Assembly (NCBI GenBank): GCA_030737875.1
Contig: CM060915.1
Coordinates: forward strand, 356,683,863 to 356,747,862
Direction of reading: 5' to 3'
Length of the DNA stretch: 64,000 nt
Source: Allium sativum
Lineage: Eukaryota; Streptophyta; Magnoliopsida; Asparagales; Amaryllidaceae
Shown piece after piece: positions 55,251-64,000 of the stretch. Every line of letters begins with the position of its first letter. Within the stretch, counting starts at the first letter, position 1. The notes under the pieces were generated by a model. The model did not search any database and had not been told where the DNA came from. It saw nothing but the letters and a program-made list of their open reading frames with translations. The position numbers and the translations under genes were made by a program.

Positions 55251-55843
55251 AAGCAGACCGGACCTTCCGGGGGTACATCTTTAACTTCTTTTTCTAGATG
55301 CTTTGTTTTATCTTGTTATCTCCTCGATCCTATCTTGAGAACCATAGGTAGAATCTTTTTGGATGTAAACATGTAATTGAAACATGTTATGATTGCAAAA
55401 TGGTTGCAAGTGGTCGCAAGTGGTTGCTCGTGGATGCATGAATACACATTAGGCACTAGATCGGCTCAGTCACAGTTTCATACTTGCATATGCATGAGTG
55501 ATTATTTTGGAAACTTGGTTGTGCTATCATTTGGTTGTTGCATATGATTGAATGTTTGTGCACTCATGTAGAAATCATGAATTATAATAGGAAAATTTTG
55601 CATACATATTGGATTCATTTCACTAAACATATTTTGCATTTAGAAAATCAATCAGGCCTGATCATTAGCATTAGATAAGGAACATATACACACACTCTTT
55701 GCATGTGTTCATAAAACATTAGAAGTCTTTTAAGGACCATGGTTGCTTGTGGATGATGTTTTGAGTAGATGGATGATGGATGGTAGGACACATTCTTCTT
55801 AACTTGAAGATTTCGGGGACGAAATCCTTTAAGGAGGGGAGAA
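55251..55843 (+). other. Pol deletion junction, 3' untranslated region and polypurine tract
   Basis: After GGACCTTCCGG the sequence continues GGGTACATCTTTAACTTC, which corresponds to 37471-37490 of the outer element beyond the chromodomain. So about 3.4 kb of pol is absent in one step. The tract AAGGAGGGGAGAA is at 55831-55843. Confidence 0.85.
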
Positions 55844-58800
55844 TGTAACAACCCGAATTTTAACAACATGTGAAAACAAGAAATCAAGGTATAATTAAAA
55901 ATGAAATAAAATATATAAAAATATGTTTAGATAGGTAAATAATGGTGATGCATAAGAAGAATTAATTAATATTTGGAAGAGAAGAAAAATTAGTTCGGTA
56001 ACGGTGTCTGTAACGGAAAAGATATTAAAATAAGGATAATTAATTTAAGAATCAGGAATTAGGTAAAATGGACTTCACCATTGCGTTCCTCTCGAAAAAA
56101 TACGCGAAATAGAGTCCGAGTTTTCGAAAATCGGAGTCCGTATGACCAAGATATGGCCAAAACAAGTTTCAACAGACTTTCTGGCAGACAGAACCGAGTC
56201 GACCCTAGAGTCGACCTCCCCAGGCCAGGTCGACCCTAGAGTCGACCCCCCCTGTACAGGTCGACCTGGTCAGCCTGGTTTGGCCCAGAACCCATTTTTG
56301 AAGCCCGGTATTTGTTTTGATGGTCCGGATTGATTTTGGGGTTGATCTAATGGCCTAAATGAGTTTCCTACAACTATAAAAAGACCCTAAGACCTAGCTT
56401 AAATCATACTATTTCATTTTAGCCTCATGCAGCCGCCATTAAACCTAGAACTCTAAATTAAAAATACAAAGAACAAAATTAAAGAAGACGAAGGATGATT
56501 CTTGAAGGCTACAACTAGAAGCTACAACAACTACGACGCTTTAGACAACGGATTTGGGGCTATTTGATTTAAAGTTTTGATTTGGATTGCTTGCTTCATA
56601 TTGTAAGTTCTATGTTACTTTTTAGGCAAAAATGCCAAAATAACATGGACATGCTATGAATTGAAACCGGATTTAGGAACTATTATTAATCCATGTTTAT
56701 ATTGTTTAACTTTGAAATCATAATTTGGGAATTTCGCCATGTCAATGTTGCAAGTTAAACTTATCATGATTTTGATGTGGTTATGAATCACTTGGGCTTA
56801 ATTGTATGGCAAGTTGGACTAATACATGTCCATGGAATCATTATGTTTATTGAAATCCTCATGTTGATTAAAATCATGCCTATGATGCTAATTAAACCAT
56901 GTCTATGATATTAATTAAACTATGCCTGTAATGTTAATATACCTATCATGTTAATGACAAATTGGGAATTGCTAGGTCATGATGAAAAGTTGGAATCATT
57001 ATGTTTATAATGCTAGATGAGAATCATTATGTTAAAAATACTAAATTGGAATCCACTATGCCTATTAGAATTACCATGCCTTTAATGTTTCATGTTTGTA
57101 ATAAAATTATTATTATGCCCGCAATGATTATTATGCCTAGGATGTAAAGTTGAATTCATCATGTTGAACTAAGTTGGAACCATTACTATGCCAAGTTATC
57201 ATCATGCTAGTATTGAAACCATGTGATATGTTATAGCCTGTTTATTATGCAAGTGATGTTGGAATTGTCACATATGCCTATCACATGTTTGGTGTTATTC
57301 CCCTTTATCTCTTGAATTGTTTATGCTTGTGAACGAAGTACATTTATATGCGTTGGGGATACGATTGGGTAGAATAGGCAAAACTTGAATTGATTATAAT
57401 CATAAATCGTGAAATTTGGCATAAGTAGAACATGAAATATGGCACGAAAAACTTGACTTGAACATTCCATAACTTGACTTGAAACATGCCTTAGTTGGGC
57501 ACGAAATTGACATATGAACATGCAATGAAAATAGCACGAATCTGATAAGAACATGGGCATGACTTTAGAAAACAAGGAAAGTGGCCAACTCGAGGTTGGG
57601 TTGAGTTTGTAGTGTAAACCTGCCCGGAACCGCCCGGCAAATCCAGTTGCTACAAACAATAGGATCCAATGTGGGTAGTTTGTGGGTAGTTGGTCACATC
57701 GCGCTTGAAACCCGAGGTTGGGTTGAGTTCGTAGCGTAAACCTGCCCGGAAACGCCCGGCAAATCCAGTGGCTACGAACAATAGGATCCAATGTGAGTGG
57801 TTCGGTGCATTAACGAATCAATTAATGCCAATTATGGTTAAGTCATGAACATGAAAAGACAACTTAACCAACTTGAACACGATTTGTAGGGCTAAGTCAT
57901 GAACTTGAAACGACAACACTTAGCCAACTTGACATGACACGTAGGCGGGTTAAGTCACGAATTTAAATGACATACTTAACCATCTTGACACGACTAGACT
58001 GGAAAAGGATTAAGTCACGAATTACATGACTTAATCGGTTAGGCGGGTTAGGTCACGAATTACATGACCTAATCTGTTAGGCGAAACCCTAGACACGACC
58101 CTTTTCAGCAGTAACCCTCTAGATGTATCAAGGTACCCTGGGGCTAGGCCGGGTGGGGCACGATTACTGGGCTGATTGTAAGAGGTGAACGACGGCAGTG
58201 GGGTACGCCAGTGTAGGTTCGGTGGGCTACGGTCGTGCACGTATTCCGGGGCAGACACTGGGTATCCGTAGATTTATCTGTGCATCTTGAATCGTGTCAG
58301 CGGTTGACACCCTAGGGCTGATACACCCGAAGGTGGACCCAGCACAGGTGACTACATTCGTGATTAGCCATATGACACGGACACCTGACGAGCTAGAACT
58401 TGTAGGGAGCCGATCGACTAGATAATCGCTCCGTAGGACCCCGTACTTGGGTCAGACCCCGTTTCAGGGTCATTTCATGATATTGGGCCGTGGGATTTAT
58501 TTCGTGATTAACTTGTGATATGGGCTTAGTATACTAGTACAGTCGATGCAACGAATCTCGAACATGTGATGCTTTACTTGACTTGTCTTGACTTATCCTG
58601 ATCACCTTAGTCTATCTTGTTCACCTTGACACCATTCTTAAGTTTAGTTCCAGTTCATACATGACAGGTTGTTTTAACCGTTTTTACACTGAAAGTCACT
58701 AGGACTTACTCAGTCTTTATGACTGACCCTTTTCCTTTCGCCTCTTTTTCTTTCGTTTCCCCCCCAGGCTCTCAGGGAGGAAACACTAGCTCTTAGCTTG

Positions 58801-59136
58801 GATATCACTTGCTTTGGCTCAGCATGTACGGTTTGCTATGGCTGCTTCTTTTTACTGCACTTGGGGAATAAGCTGTTTTTCTGTTTTTAAGTTATTGCTT
58901 CTTTGGCTATTATTACAAGACAGTTGTAATGAAGTTATTTGAAATGTTTGTAAGAGACATGGTTTATTTTGGAATAAAATGAGTTCTGTTTTAATCATAA
59001 ATTCTTCCGCTATTTACTTAATTTTTTTTTATTAATGTTCTGTCTTATGATAATTCTGTGATGTTATCTCGATAATACCCCTCCAAAACTAGTGCATTCC
59101 CATTGTGAGTGACCCTAGCGGAGGTGGGGTGTTACA
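55844..59136 (+). repeat. 3' LTR of the gag-only element
   Basis: Near-identical to 50899-54192. TATA at 56375-56382, donor GTAAGT at 56603-56608, hairpins at 57605-57657 (GTTTGTAG/CTACAAAC) and 57727-57779 (GTTCGTAGC/GCTACGAAC). Followed by CTACT at 59137-59141. Confidence 0.95.
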
Positions 59137-59141
59137 CTACT

Positions 59142-60608
59142 AAATTCAAGTGGTTGAGCCATTCTCAAAGCAAAACTCAATTCATATGCAACTCAAAGTG
59201 ATGATACAAATATCAAGGGAATTCAAGCTACAGCCTATACAAATAAACATGAACATGATAAAGGTTCAGCCATACATGAAAGATGAACAAGGCAGATGAT
59301 TTCTCTGGTTCAAACTCATATACGCATGAAGCAAAGCATAAATTTCAATCGAGCATGTCACAAGTGGAAAAACAAGCAAGCAGATTTCAGGACCTAGACC
59401 AAGTGTTCACAAAAGGAAAATAAATCAATTTTTGTTCAGAAAAAATTCAGTGAATCATTTGTGGCAAGAGTTTATTTCTTGTTCTAGTATTTCCAGATAT
59501 TCAATTTGATTGTTTTTATGGCAGTATTCAATTAGGGAAAATCTCGTCAGCAAAGTATGGAAATAAACAAGGGTTCATACCATAGAACAATACAACAAAT
59601 CATTCTCAGAAATTATTTAATGCCGTAAATTTCAAATTTCCTTCTTTCCAGAATCTTTAAATCAAGCAAGGAAAAATAAAAAAATTGGATTAAATCGTTT
59701 TTGGTATGATGACTAGGCAGAAATTATTTCAGCAGAGAAATCATTTTTCAAATAACAGAAAGAGTTCAAATCGAATAACAAAATCTCAAGGAAAAAGAAA
59801 ATCCAATTCGAATATTCCCAAATCAAATCGGGCAAGTCTTCAATGAAAATCAGAGTACTAGGGTTTCTAAACCCCTATATAAACACACACTTCATCATCG
59901 ACAGAGTATCAGAAGAACACACAAAATTTCAGAGAACAGAAAAGCGATTCAAATCAGAAATTACCCATTTGATTTTCTGTCGCAACCACTGCAAGATCAA
60001 TCGACGAGAGTGCATCTAAGATTTCAAGCTTCAGAGTTTTTTTTATTTTAAAAACCATCAATTTGCGATTCGATTTGGGAACAACAGAGGAAACCCTAGT
60101 TTCCATTGAGAGCCGCCATTTTTTTTTAATTTCCAAAAGAAGGAGATCGGACTAGAACAATGAATGGTTAAACAAAAGGAGCCGGCCTGGTTTACTTGGT
60201 CAAGCCAAGTTTCTTTTATAAAGGGGGGTGTTTAAATTTGTTTTCTTTTGAATTCCCCTTGTAATTTGTTCTTGTTAAATTTTCTTTTTCTAGTTTCTTG
60301 TAAAACTAGGATTATAGATTGCAGGATTGTGGTCTGGGAAAATCTGGTCTAGGATACACAGGCCAGTCTAGGATTTTAAGCTTAGGGTCAGACACGAGCA
60401 GGAGTTGCAAGTTTACATAGGATTGTAAGCGGGATCTGCTTGTATCTCCTAGTAGAAATCTTAGAAAGGCAGTAGTAGGCAAAGTTTGCCGAAGCTGGGT
60501 ATCTTTGCGTGTGATTTTCTTTCTGCATTGATTTTTATCTCTGAATTTATTTTTATTTAGTGTTAAAACCCTATTCACCCCCCCTCTAGGGTTATTATTG
60601 ATCCTACG
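59142..60608 (+). repeat. 3' LTR of the Ty1/copia element, right part
   Basis: Continues from 50898 after the CTACT duplication and matches the 5' LTR to its end near GATCCTAC. It has a 17-bp deletion in a TTGTAATTTGTTC repeat relative to the 5' LTR. Target duplication CACAG follows at 60609-60613. Confidence 0.9.
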
Positions 60609-60613
60609 CACAG

Positions 60614-60992
60614 GGAGGAAATAACCCAGCTTAGTCTGCTTCTTTAAAAGCTTCAAGATAGTTGATGTACGGTTTGGAGGCTCTTTCCTTGGCTATGGCT
60701 GTTGGACACACTCTATGGGAATTTATGCAGTTTTAATTACGTTTTATGCTTCTTTATTTAAAAACCAAGACAGAAATGATGTTGTAATGTTTTGGAAGTT
60801 GTTATGAGACAATTATGGAAATGTGTTGTATGAACAAGTATTTTATGAAATAAAAGTCTGATGTTTTCCGCTGCTTATATATATGTGTGTTTATATCTGT
60901 CTTGTGTTTTATCTGTGACTTTTACTTACAAACCTCCACCAAAGTTAAGGCAGTCCCTTGTGAGTGACCTTAATGGAGGGTGGGGTGTTTTA
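60614..60992 (+). repeat. Second LTR of the outer Tekay-like element, right part
   Basis: Continues from 40787 and matches the end of the 5' LTR, finishing GGGTGTTTTA directly before a primer binding site. Confidence 0.9.
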
Positions 60993-61573
60993 CTTGGTAT
61001 CAGAGCATAGATTTACCAGACTAAATAAAATTTTTTGAAACTATTTTCAAAAAGAAGTTTAAAGAAGCATCTTTTTTCAAGAAAAAGTGTTGTTTTTAAA
61101 AGGCATAATTCCCCAGAGCCATATGCACTATCCCTTTATCTTGAATACTTTCCTTTTTGTTCCAGCATGTATGGAGATCTTAACCTTCCAGAAGGAGTAC
61201 CAATCCCTGGCTGGTTCCGAAGGTACCTAGAGGCTAGGGCCAATGGTGCGGGCCAAGCAGACATTCCTCCTCCTACGGTGGCAGCAGTTCCTCCTCCCCC
61301 TCCTCCTCCTCCTCGTGGGAACACTTTCGCTAAGACATGTAGAGACTTCAAGGCTATGGGAGGAAAGGACTTTTATGGAACTGAATCATTTGTGGTAAAC
61401 TGGCTGAAAGAGACTGAAGATTTATTCGTTATCTTCGAAGTTGATGACAGGCAGAAGATATAGCTAGCAGTGTGGTTGCTCAAGGATGAAGCTTCCTATT
61501 GGTGGGAAGTTACGCATGCGGAGAGGCCAGTGGAAACATGGGAAGACTTCAGGACAAGGTTTGAGATGAAATT
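60993..61573 (+). pseudogene. gag: Second internal copy of the outer element: primer site, leader and truncated gag
   Basis: TGGTATCAGAGC follows the LTR by two bases. The leader and the pyrimidine-CAG acceptor (61163-61165) precede the ATG at 61167. Gag is nearly identical to that at 33156 and has a TAG at 61461-61463 (CAG in the first copy). The reading frame ends where another LTR is inserted after GAGATGAAATT. Confidence 0.85.
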
Positions 61574-61838
61574 TGTAACAACCCGAATTTTAATAACGCG
61601 TTAAGACAAGAATAAAGGCAGAATTAAATTTTAAAATAAGAATCAAGCGAAACAGGTTGCGCCGTTGCGTTTGTCTCGGAATTCTGGTTGGAAATGAGTC
61701 CGAAATTTCGTAAATCGGAGTCCGTATGACCGGGATATGCCCTCTAGAAGTTTCACGAAAAATCAGAAAACGAAAACAGACTTTCGAAATTCGAATTTGG
61801 CCCAAACAGACTGGGCAGGAAAATTTCCCGCCCAGCCC

Positions 61839-61927
61839 CAGGTCGACTGGGTAGTCGACCCCCCAGGGACCAGGTCGACTGCCCAGTCGACCTGGGTGTC
61901 GACCTGGGAGTCGACCTCCCTGGTCGA
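61839..61927 (+). repeat. GTCGAC palindrome array (family C U3)
   Basis: Several AGGTCGACTGGGTAGTCGACC-like inverted units, about 120-210 bp upstream of the TATA-like box. Confidence 0.75.
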
Positions 61928-62344
61928 GCCAGGTTGGCCTGGTGCACCTGCTTGCTTGTGCGGTCTGGTTGGTTGGCCTGTGACGATTTTCAGTGGTCCA
62001 GATCTAAACTAGGGTTAATTTAAGGGCCTAGACTAGTCCTAACTCCTATTAAAACACCCTAAGACCTAACCTAAATCACAAAAAATCATTCTAGCAACTA
62101 AGTGCTGCCAAAATGCTCCTAAATCATGGCCTCCATCTTCATCATTGAGAGCTTGGGGGTTCTAAACTAAATCTAAGGAAAAGGAGCAATCTTTCTCCAT
62201 CAAATCAAAGGAGCTACTTATTTCTCAAGGCTTCTAGTGTTGCTACATCATTCCTAGAGCTTCTACAACAAATCAAGAGAGTAGAACAACGTCGCTACAA
62301 TGATTCTATGACGATTCTTGCCCCTAATTCACTAGCCACGCTTA

Positions 62345-62350
62345 GTAAGT
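62345..62350 (+). promoter_or_regulatory. Putative leader-intron donor GTAAGT (family C)
   Basis: Consensus donor about 300 bp after TATTAAAA, at the equivalent place to those in families A and B. The acceptor is beyond the window. Confidence 0.45.
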
Positions 62351-63172
62351 TCTAGATGCTTTTAGATTGAAACGATAACTTGAATATGACATGTGATAAA
62401 GTTGAAATTTGATCTATGCATGATAATCGATCCATGCTCATTCTTGTTCATTTTTAATCTTGACCTTTGGGGATGTTGCTATGACATTAATTTGAACCTA
62501 TGCATGTCGCAAATCACTTTTTCGTGTTCTTATCATGCATGTAATGATGATTTTCTCTCTCGGATCTTGTTATATGAAAAGTTTCTACCTTCCCCTATTT
62601 ATTTTCTTTTTGATGAACCTTGGTCGATTTCGGACCTAGGCCTAAACTACGATTTATGTGCGATTTGTATACGCGGGAATATTGGGATTTCACCTATTTG
62701 GATATAGGTGTGGGTGGTCGAAATTGTGCATAACATGAACAAGGAAATATTTGGGTGTTGCCAATATTATTTGCAAGTTTGGGTATACATGAATTGGCAT
62801 ATGAATTAAATCACGAGTTTTGGGGACTATGTAAGTTAAATCAAGGGATTGGGCTTATGTAAATTAGGCATAAGTGGAATTGGGAACATGAACCATGATG
62901 TGGGTTTATTTGGGCATGAACGTGACAAAATGTAACTTTGGCTAGAACTTGGTTTGGGTAATTTGGCATAAACTTGACATACATGCAAATAGGCGAGATT
63001 TGGACATATGTGAAGTGGCCAGAATTGGGTACATATTTTGATGGACATGTAATTGGGAACTTGGGAATATGCTTAGTAATATGTAAAGTGGGGATCTTGA
63101 CTTAGATGACACATATGTAATTAACAATCTAACGGATGCCTTCGACACGAGGTTAGACTTGAGTTGTGGTGT

Positions 63173-63339
63173 AATCCTGCCCGGAACCGCCCGGCATATC
63201 CAGTGACCACAACAATAATAGTCTAATGTGAGAGGTCGTAGGCAAAGATTAGATTGTTGTAATGCATGAACCCGAGGTTGGAATGGATTTGCGGTGTAAT
63301 TCTGCCCGGAACCGCCCGGCATATCCAGTGACCGCAAAT
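63173..63339 (+). other. Paired covarying GCCCGG-core hairpins (family C)
   Basis: First stem GTTGTGGT/ACCACAAC (63173-63213), eight pairs. Second stem ATTTGCGGT/ACCGCAAAT (63287-63339), nine pairs. Both loops contain TGCCCGGAACCGCCCGGCA and TCCAGTG. Confidence 0.8.
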
Positions 63340-63392
63340 AAGTCAAATGTGAGAGGTTGATGCATTAGTAAATAATAAATGAATATGACATG

Positions 63393-63760
63393 GACGGGTG
63401 GGTTAAGTAACTTGATTAGACTAATGACACTTAACCAATATGACATAGACGGGTGGGTTAAGTAACTTGATTAGACTAATGACACTTAACCAATATGACA
63501 TAGACGGGTGGGTTAAGTAACTTGATTAGACTAATGACACTTAACCAATATGACATGGATGAGTGGGTTAAGTAACTTGATTAGACTAATGACACTTAAC
63601 CAATATGACATGGACGGGTGGGTTAAGTAACTTGATTAGACTAATGACACTTAACCAATATGACATGGACGGGTGGGTTAAGTAACTTGATTAGACTAAT
63701 GACACTTAACCAATATAACGTGGATGGGTGGGTTAAGTAAAACCGGACTTGATTTCTAGA
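63393..63760 (+). repeat. 55-bp tandem repeat in the third-family LTR, about six and a half units
   Basis: GACGGGTGGGTTAAGTAAC-type units start at 63393, 63448, 63503, 63558, 63613, 63668 and 63723 (the last partial). Units are almost identical. They are directly adjacent without spacers. Confidence 0.9.
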
Positions 63761-64000
63761 TGACACTTAACCATATAACACGATTAGAGGATGGGTTAGT
63801 TTAACCTGAATGGGTCGATATCACCCGACTAGTATAACGCGAGGCATGGTAAGGTTAAGTAAACTCACGAGTGTAACACTTAACCATTATAATTTGACTA
63901 GTGGACGAGGTTAAGTCATGAATCACTTGAATATACTTAACCAATCTAACATGATAACTTGATGGGGTTAAGTCATGAATCACTTGAATATACTTAACCA
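63761..64000 (+). other. LTR interior downstream of the tandem repeat
   Basis: Degenerate GGTTAAGT...CTTAACCA words continue to the window end, similar to the repetitive stretch at 52880-53140 in the gag-only element's LTR. No gene. Confidence 0.5.

Larger units (their letters stand above)
50899..59136 (+). mobile_element. Gag-only Tekay-like retrotransposon (non-autonomous)
   Basis: 8238 bp: LTRs 50899-54192 and 55844-59136 (about 3.29 kb each), internal region only 1651 bp. TSD CTACT at 50894-50898 and 59137-59141. It keeps primer site, gag and polypurine tract but lacks protease, RT, RNase H, integrase and chromodomain. The LTRs differ by roughly 1 percent. This matches the plant class of terminal-repeat retrotransposons with a GAG domain (TR-GAG), which need pol in trans. 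Confidence 0.95.
40788..60608 (+). mobile_element. Ty1/copia LTR retrotransposon, Sirevirus-like, itself interrupted
   Basis: LTR 40788-43553, internal region 43554-49607, LTR 49608-50898 continued at 59142-60608. Target duplication CACAG is at 40783-40787 and 60609-60613. The long gag with a coiled coil, Met-type primer site and several GGGGGAG polypurine tracts before the 3' LTR point to the Sirevirus (SIRE/Maximus) group. The two LTRs differ by roughly 1 percent by eye. The last LTR base is G instead of A in the 3' copy. Confidence 0.9.
29827..61573 (+). mobile_element. Outer Tekay/Del-like element, LTR-internal-LTR-internal array, interrupted by insertions
   Basis: Pieces of one family: LTR 29827-32973, internal region 32974-38074, LTR 38075-40787 continued at 60614-60992, second internal copy 60993-61573. 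The second LTR is followed directly by another primer binding site and gag start instead of flanking DNA. This is expected from unequal recombination between LTRs. The Ty1/copia element 40788-60608 interrupts the second LTR and another LTR interrupts the second internal copy at 61574. Confidence 0.85.
61574..64000 (+). mobile_element. 5' part of another Tekay-like LTR, inserted in gag, truncated by the window
   Basis: Begins TGTAACAACCCGAATTTTAATAACG inside the second gag copy; the predicted target duplication is AAATT (61569-61573). It contains U3 GTCGAC palindromes, TATTAAAA at 62047, donor GTAAGT at 62345-62350, two perfect hairpins and a 55-bp tandem repeat. It differs from the other two families enough to be a third family. 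The LTR end is outside the window. Confidence 0.85.

Noticed and set aside
63393..63760. Regular direct repeats resembling a CRISPR array
   Set aside because: The 55-bp units are directly adjacent with no spacers and lie inside a plant LTR.

Overview
The window is a repeat-dense, AT-rich stretch of an angiosperm nuclear genome, most probably a eudicot. This rests on GT-AG introns in two host genes, long poly-A/T runs and plant-type LTR retrotransposons. I cannot name the species. Only two host genes are supported, both on the minus strand. One is a complete eight-exon mitochondrial-type glyoxalase II gene (hydroxyacylglutathione hydrolase, 17797-22520). The other is the first coding exon of a 3-beta-hydroxysteroid-dehydrogenase-like gene (15969-16397). 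A 13.9-kb retrotransposon lies just downstream of that exon, apparently in intron 1; the remaining exons are not in the window.

Region 1 (1-1848) is non-coding, with a 273-bp tandem duplication and short-repeat remnants. Region 2 (1849-15795) is a structurally complete, young Ty3/gypsy element of the Tat type: nearly identical 0.92-kb LTRs, 5-bp target duplication GGTCA, gag-protease and pol in one frame separated by a single UAG in the tobamovirus-type leaky context UAG-CAA-UUA, and two RNase H domains. Between pol and the 3' LTR lies a three-exon antisense gene of about 1165 codons. A hairpin of the LTR R-U5 region recurs just after pol. Region 3 (15801-25350) is the host-gene island; one glyoxalase intron carries a 487-bp hAT-type MITE with an 8-bp target duplication. 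Region 4 (25359-29826) holds a CACTA-type terminus, two adjacent tandem duplications, an orphan promoter-like module and a GC-rich short-repeat cluster.

Region 5 (29827-64000) is a nest of retroelements. The outer layer is a decayed chromodomain Ty3/gypsy (Tekay/Del-like) element in the tandem order LTR-internal-LTR-internal. A Sirevirus-like Ty1/copia element (40788-60608, TSD CACAG) sits in its second LTR. The copia 3' LTR is split by a gag-only Tekay-like element (50899-59136, TSD CTACT). A further Tekay-like LTR (61574 onward) is inserted in the second internal copy and runs off the window.

The three Tekay-like families share two features I consider the most interesting here. First, each LTR carries two hairpins with the core GCCCGGaaCCGCCCGGC, whose closing stems covary by compensatory substitution. 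Second, each family has a consensus GTAAGT donor soon after the TATA box, and a polypyrimidine-AG acceptor precedes the gag AUG by 1-6 nt in the two families whose gag is visible. This implies a roughly 2.6-2.7-kb leader intron that would remove the structured LTR part and the primer binding site from a gag mRNA.
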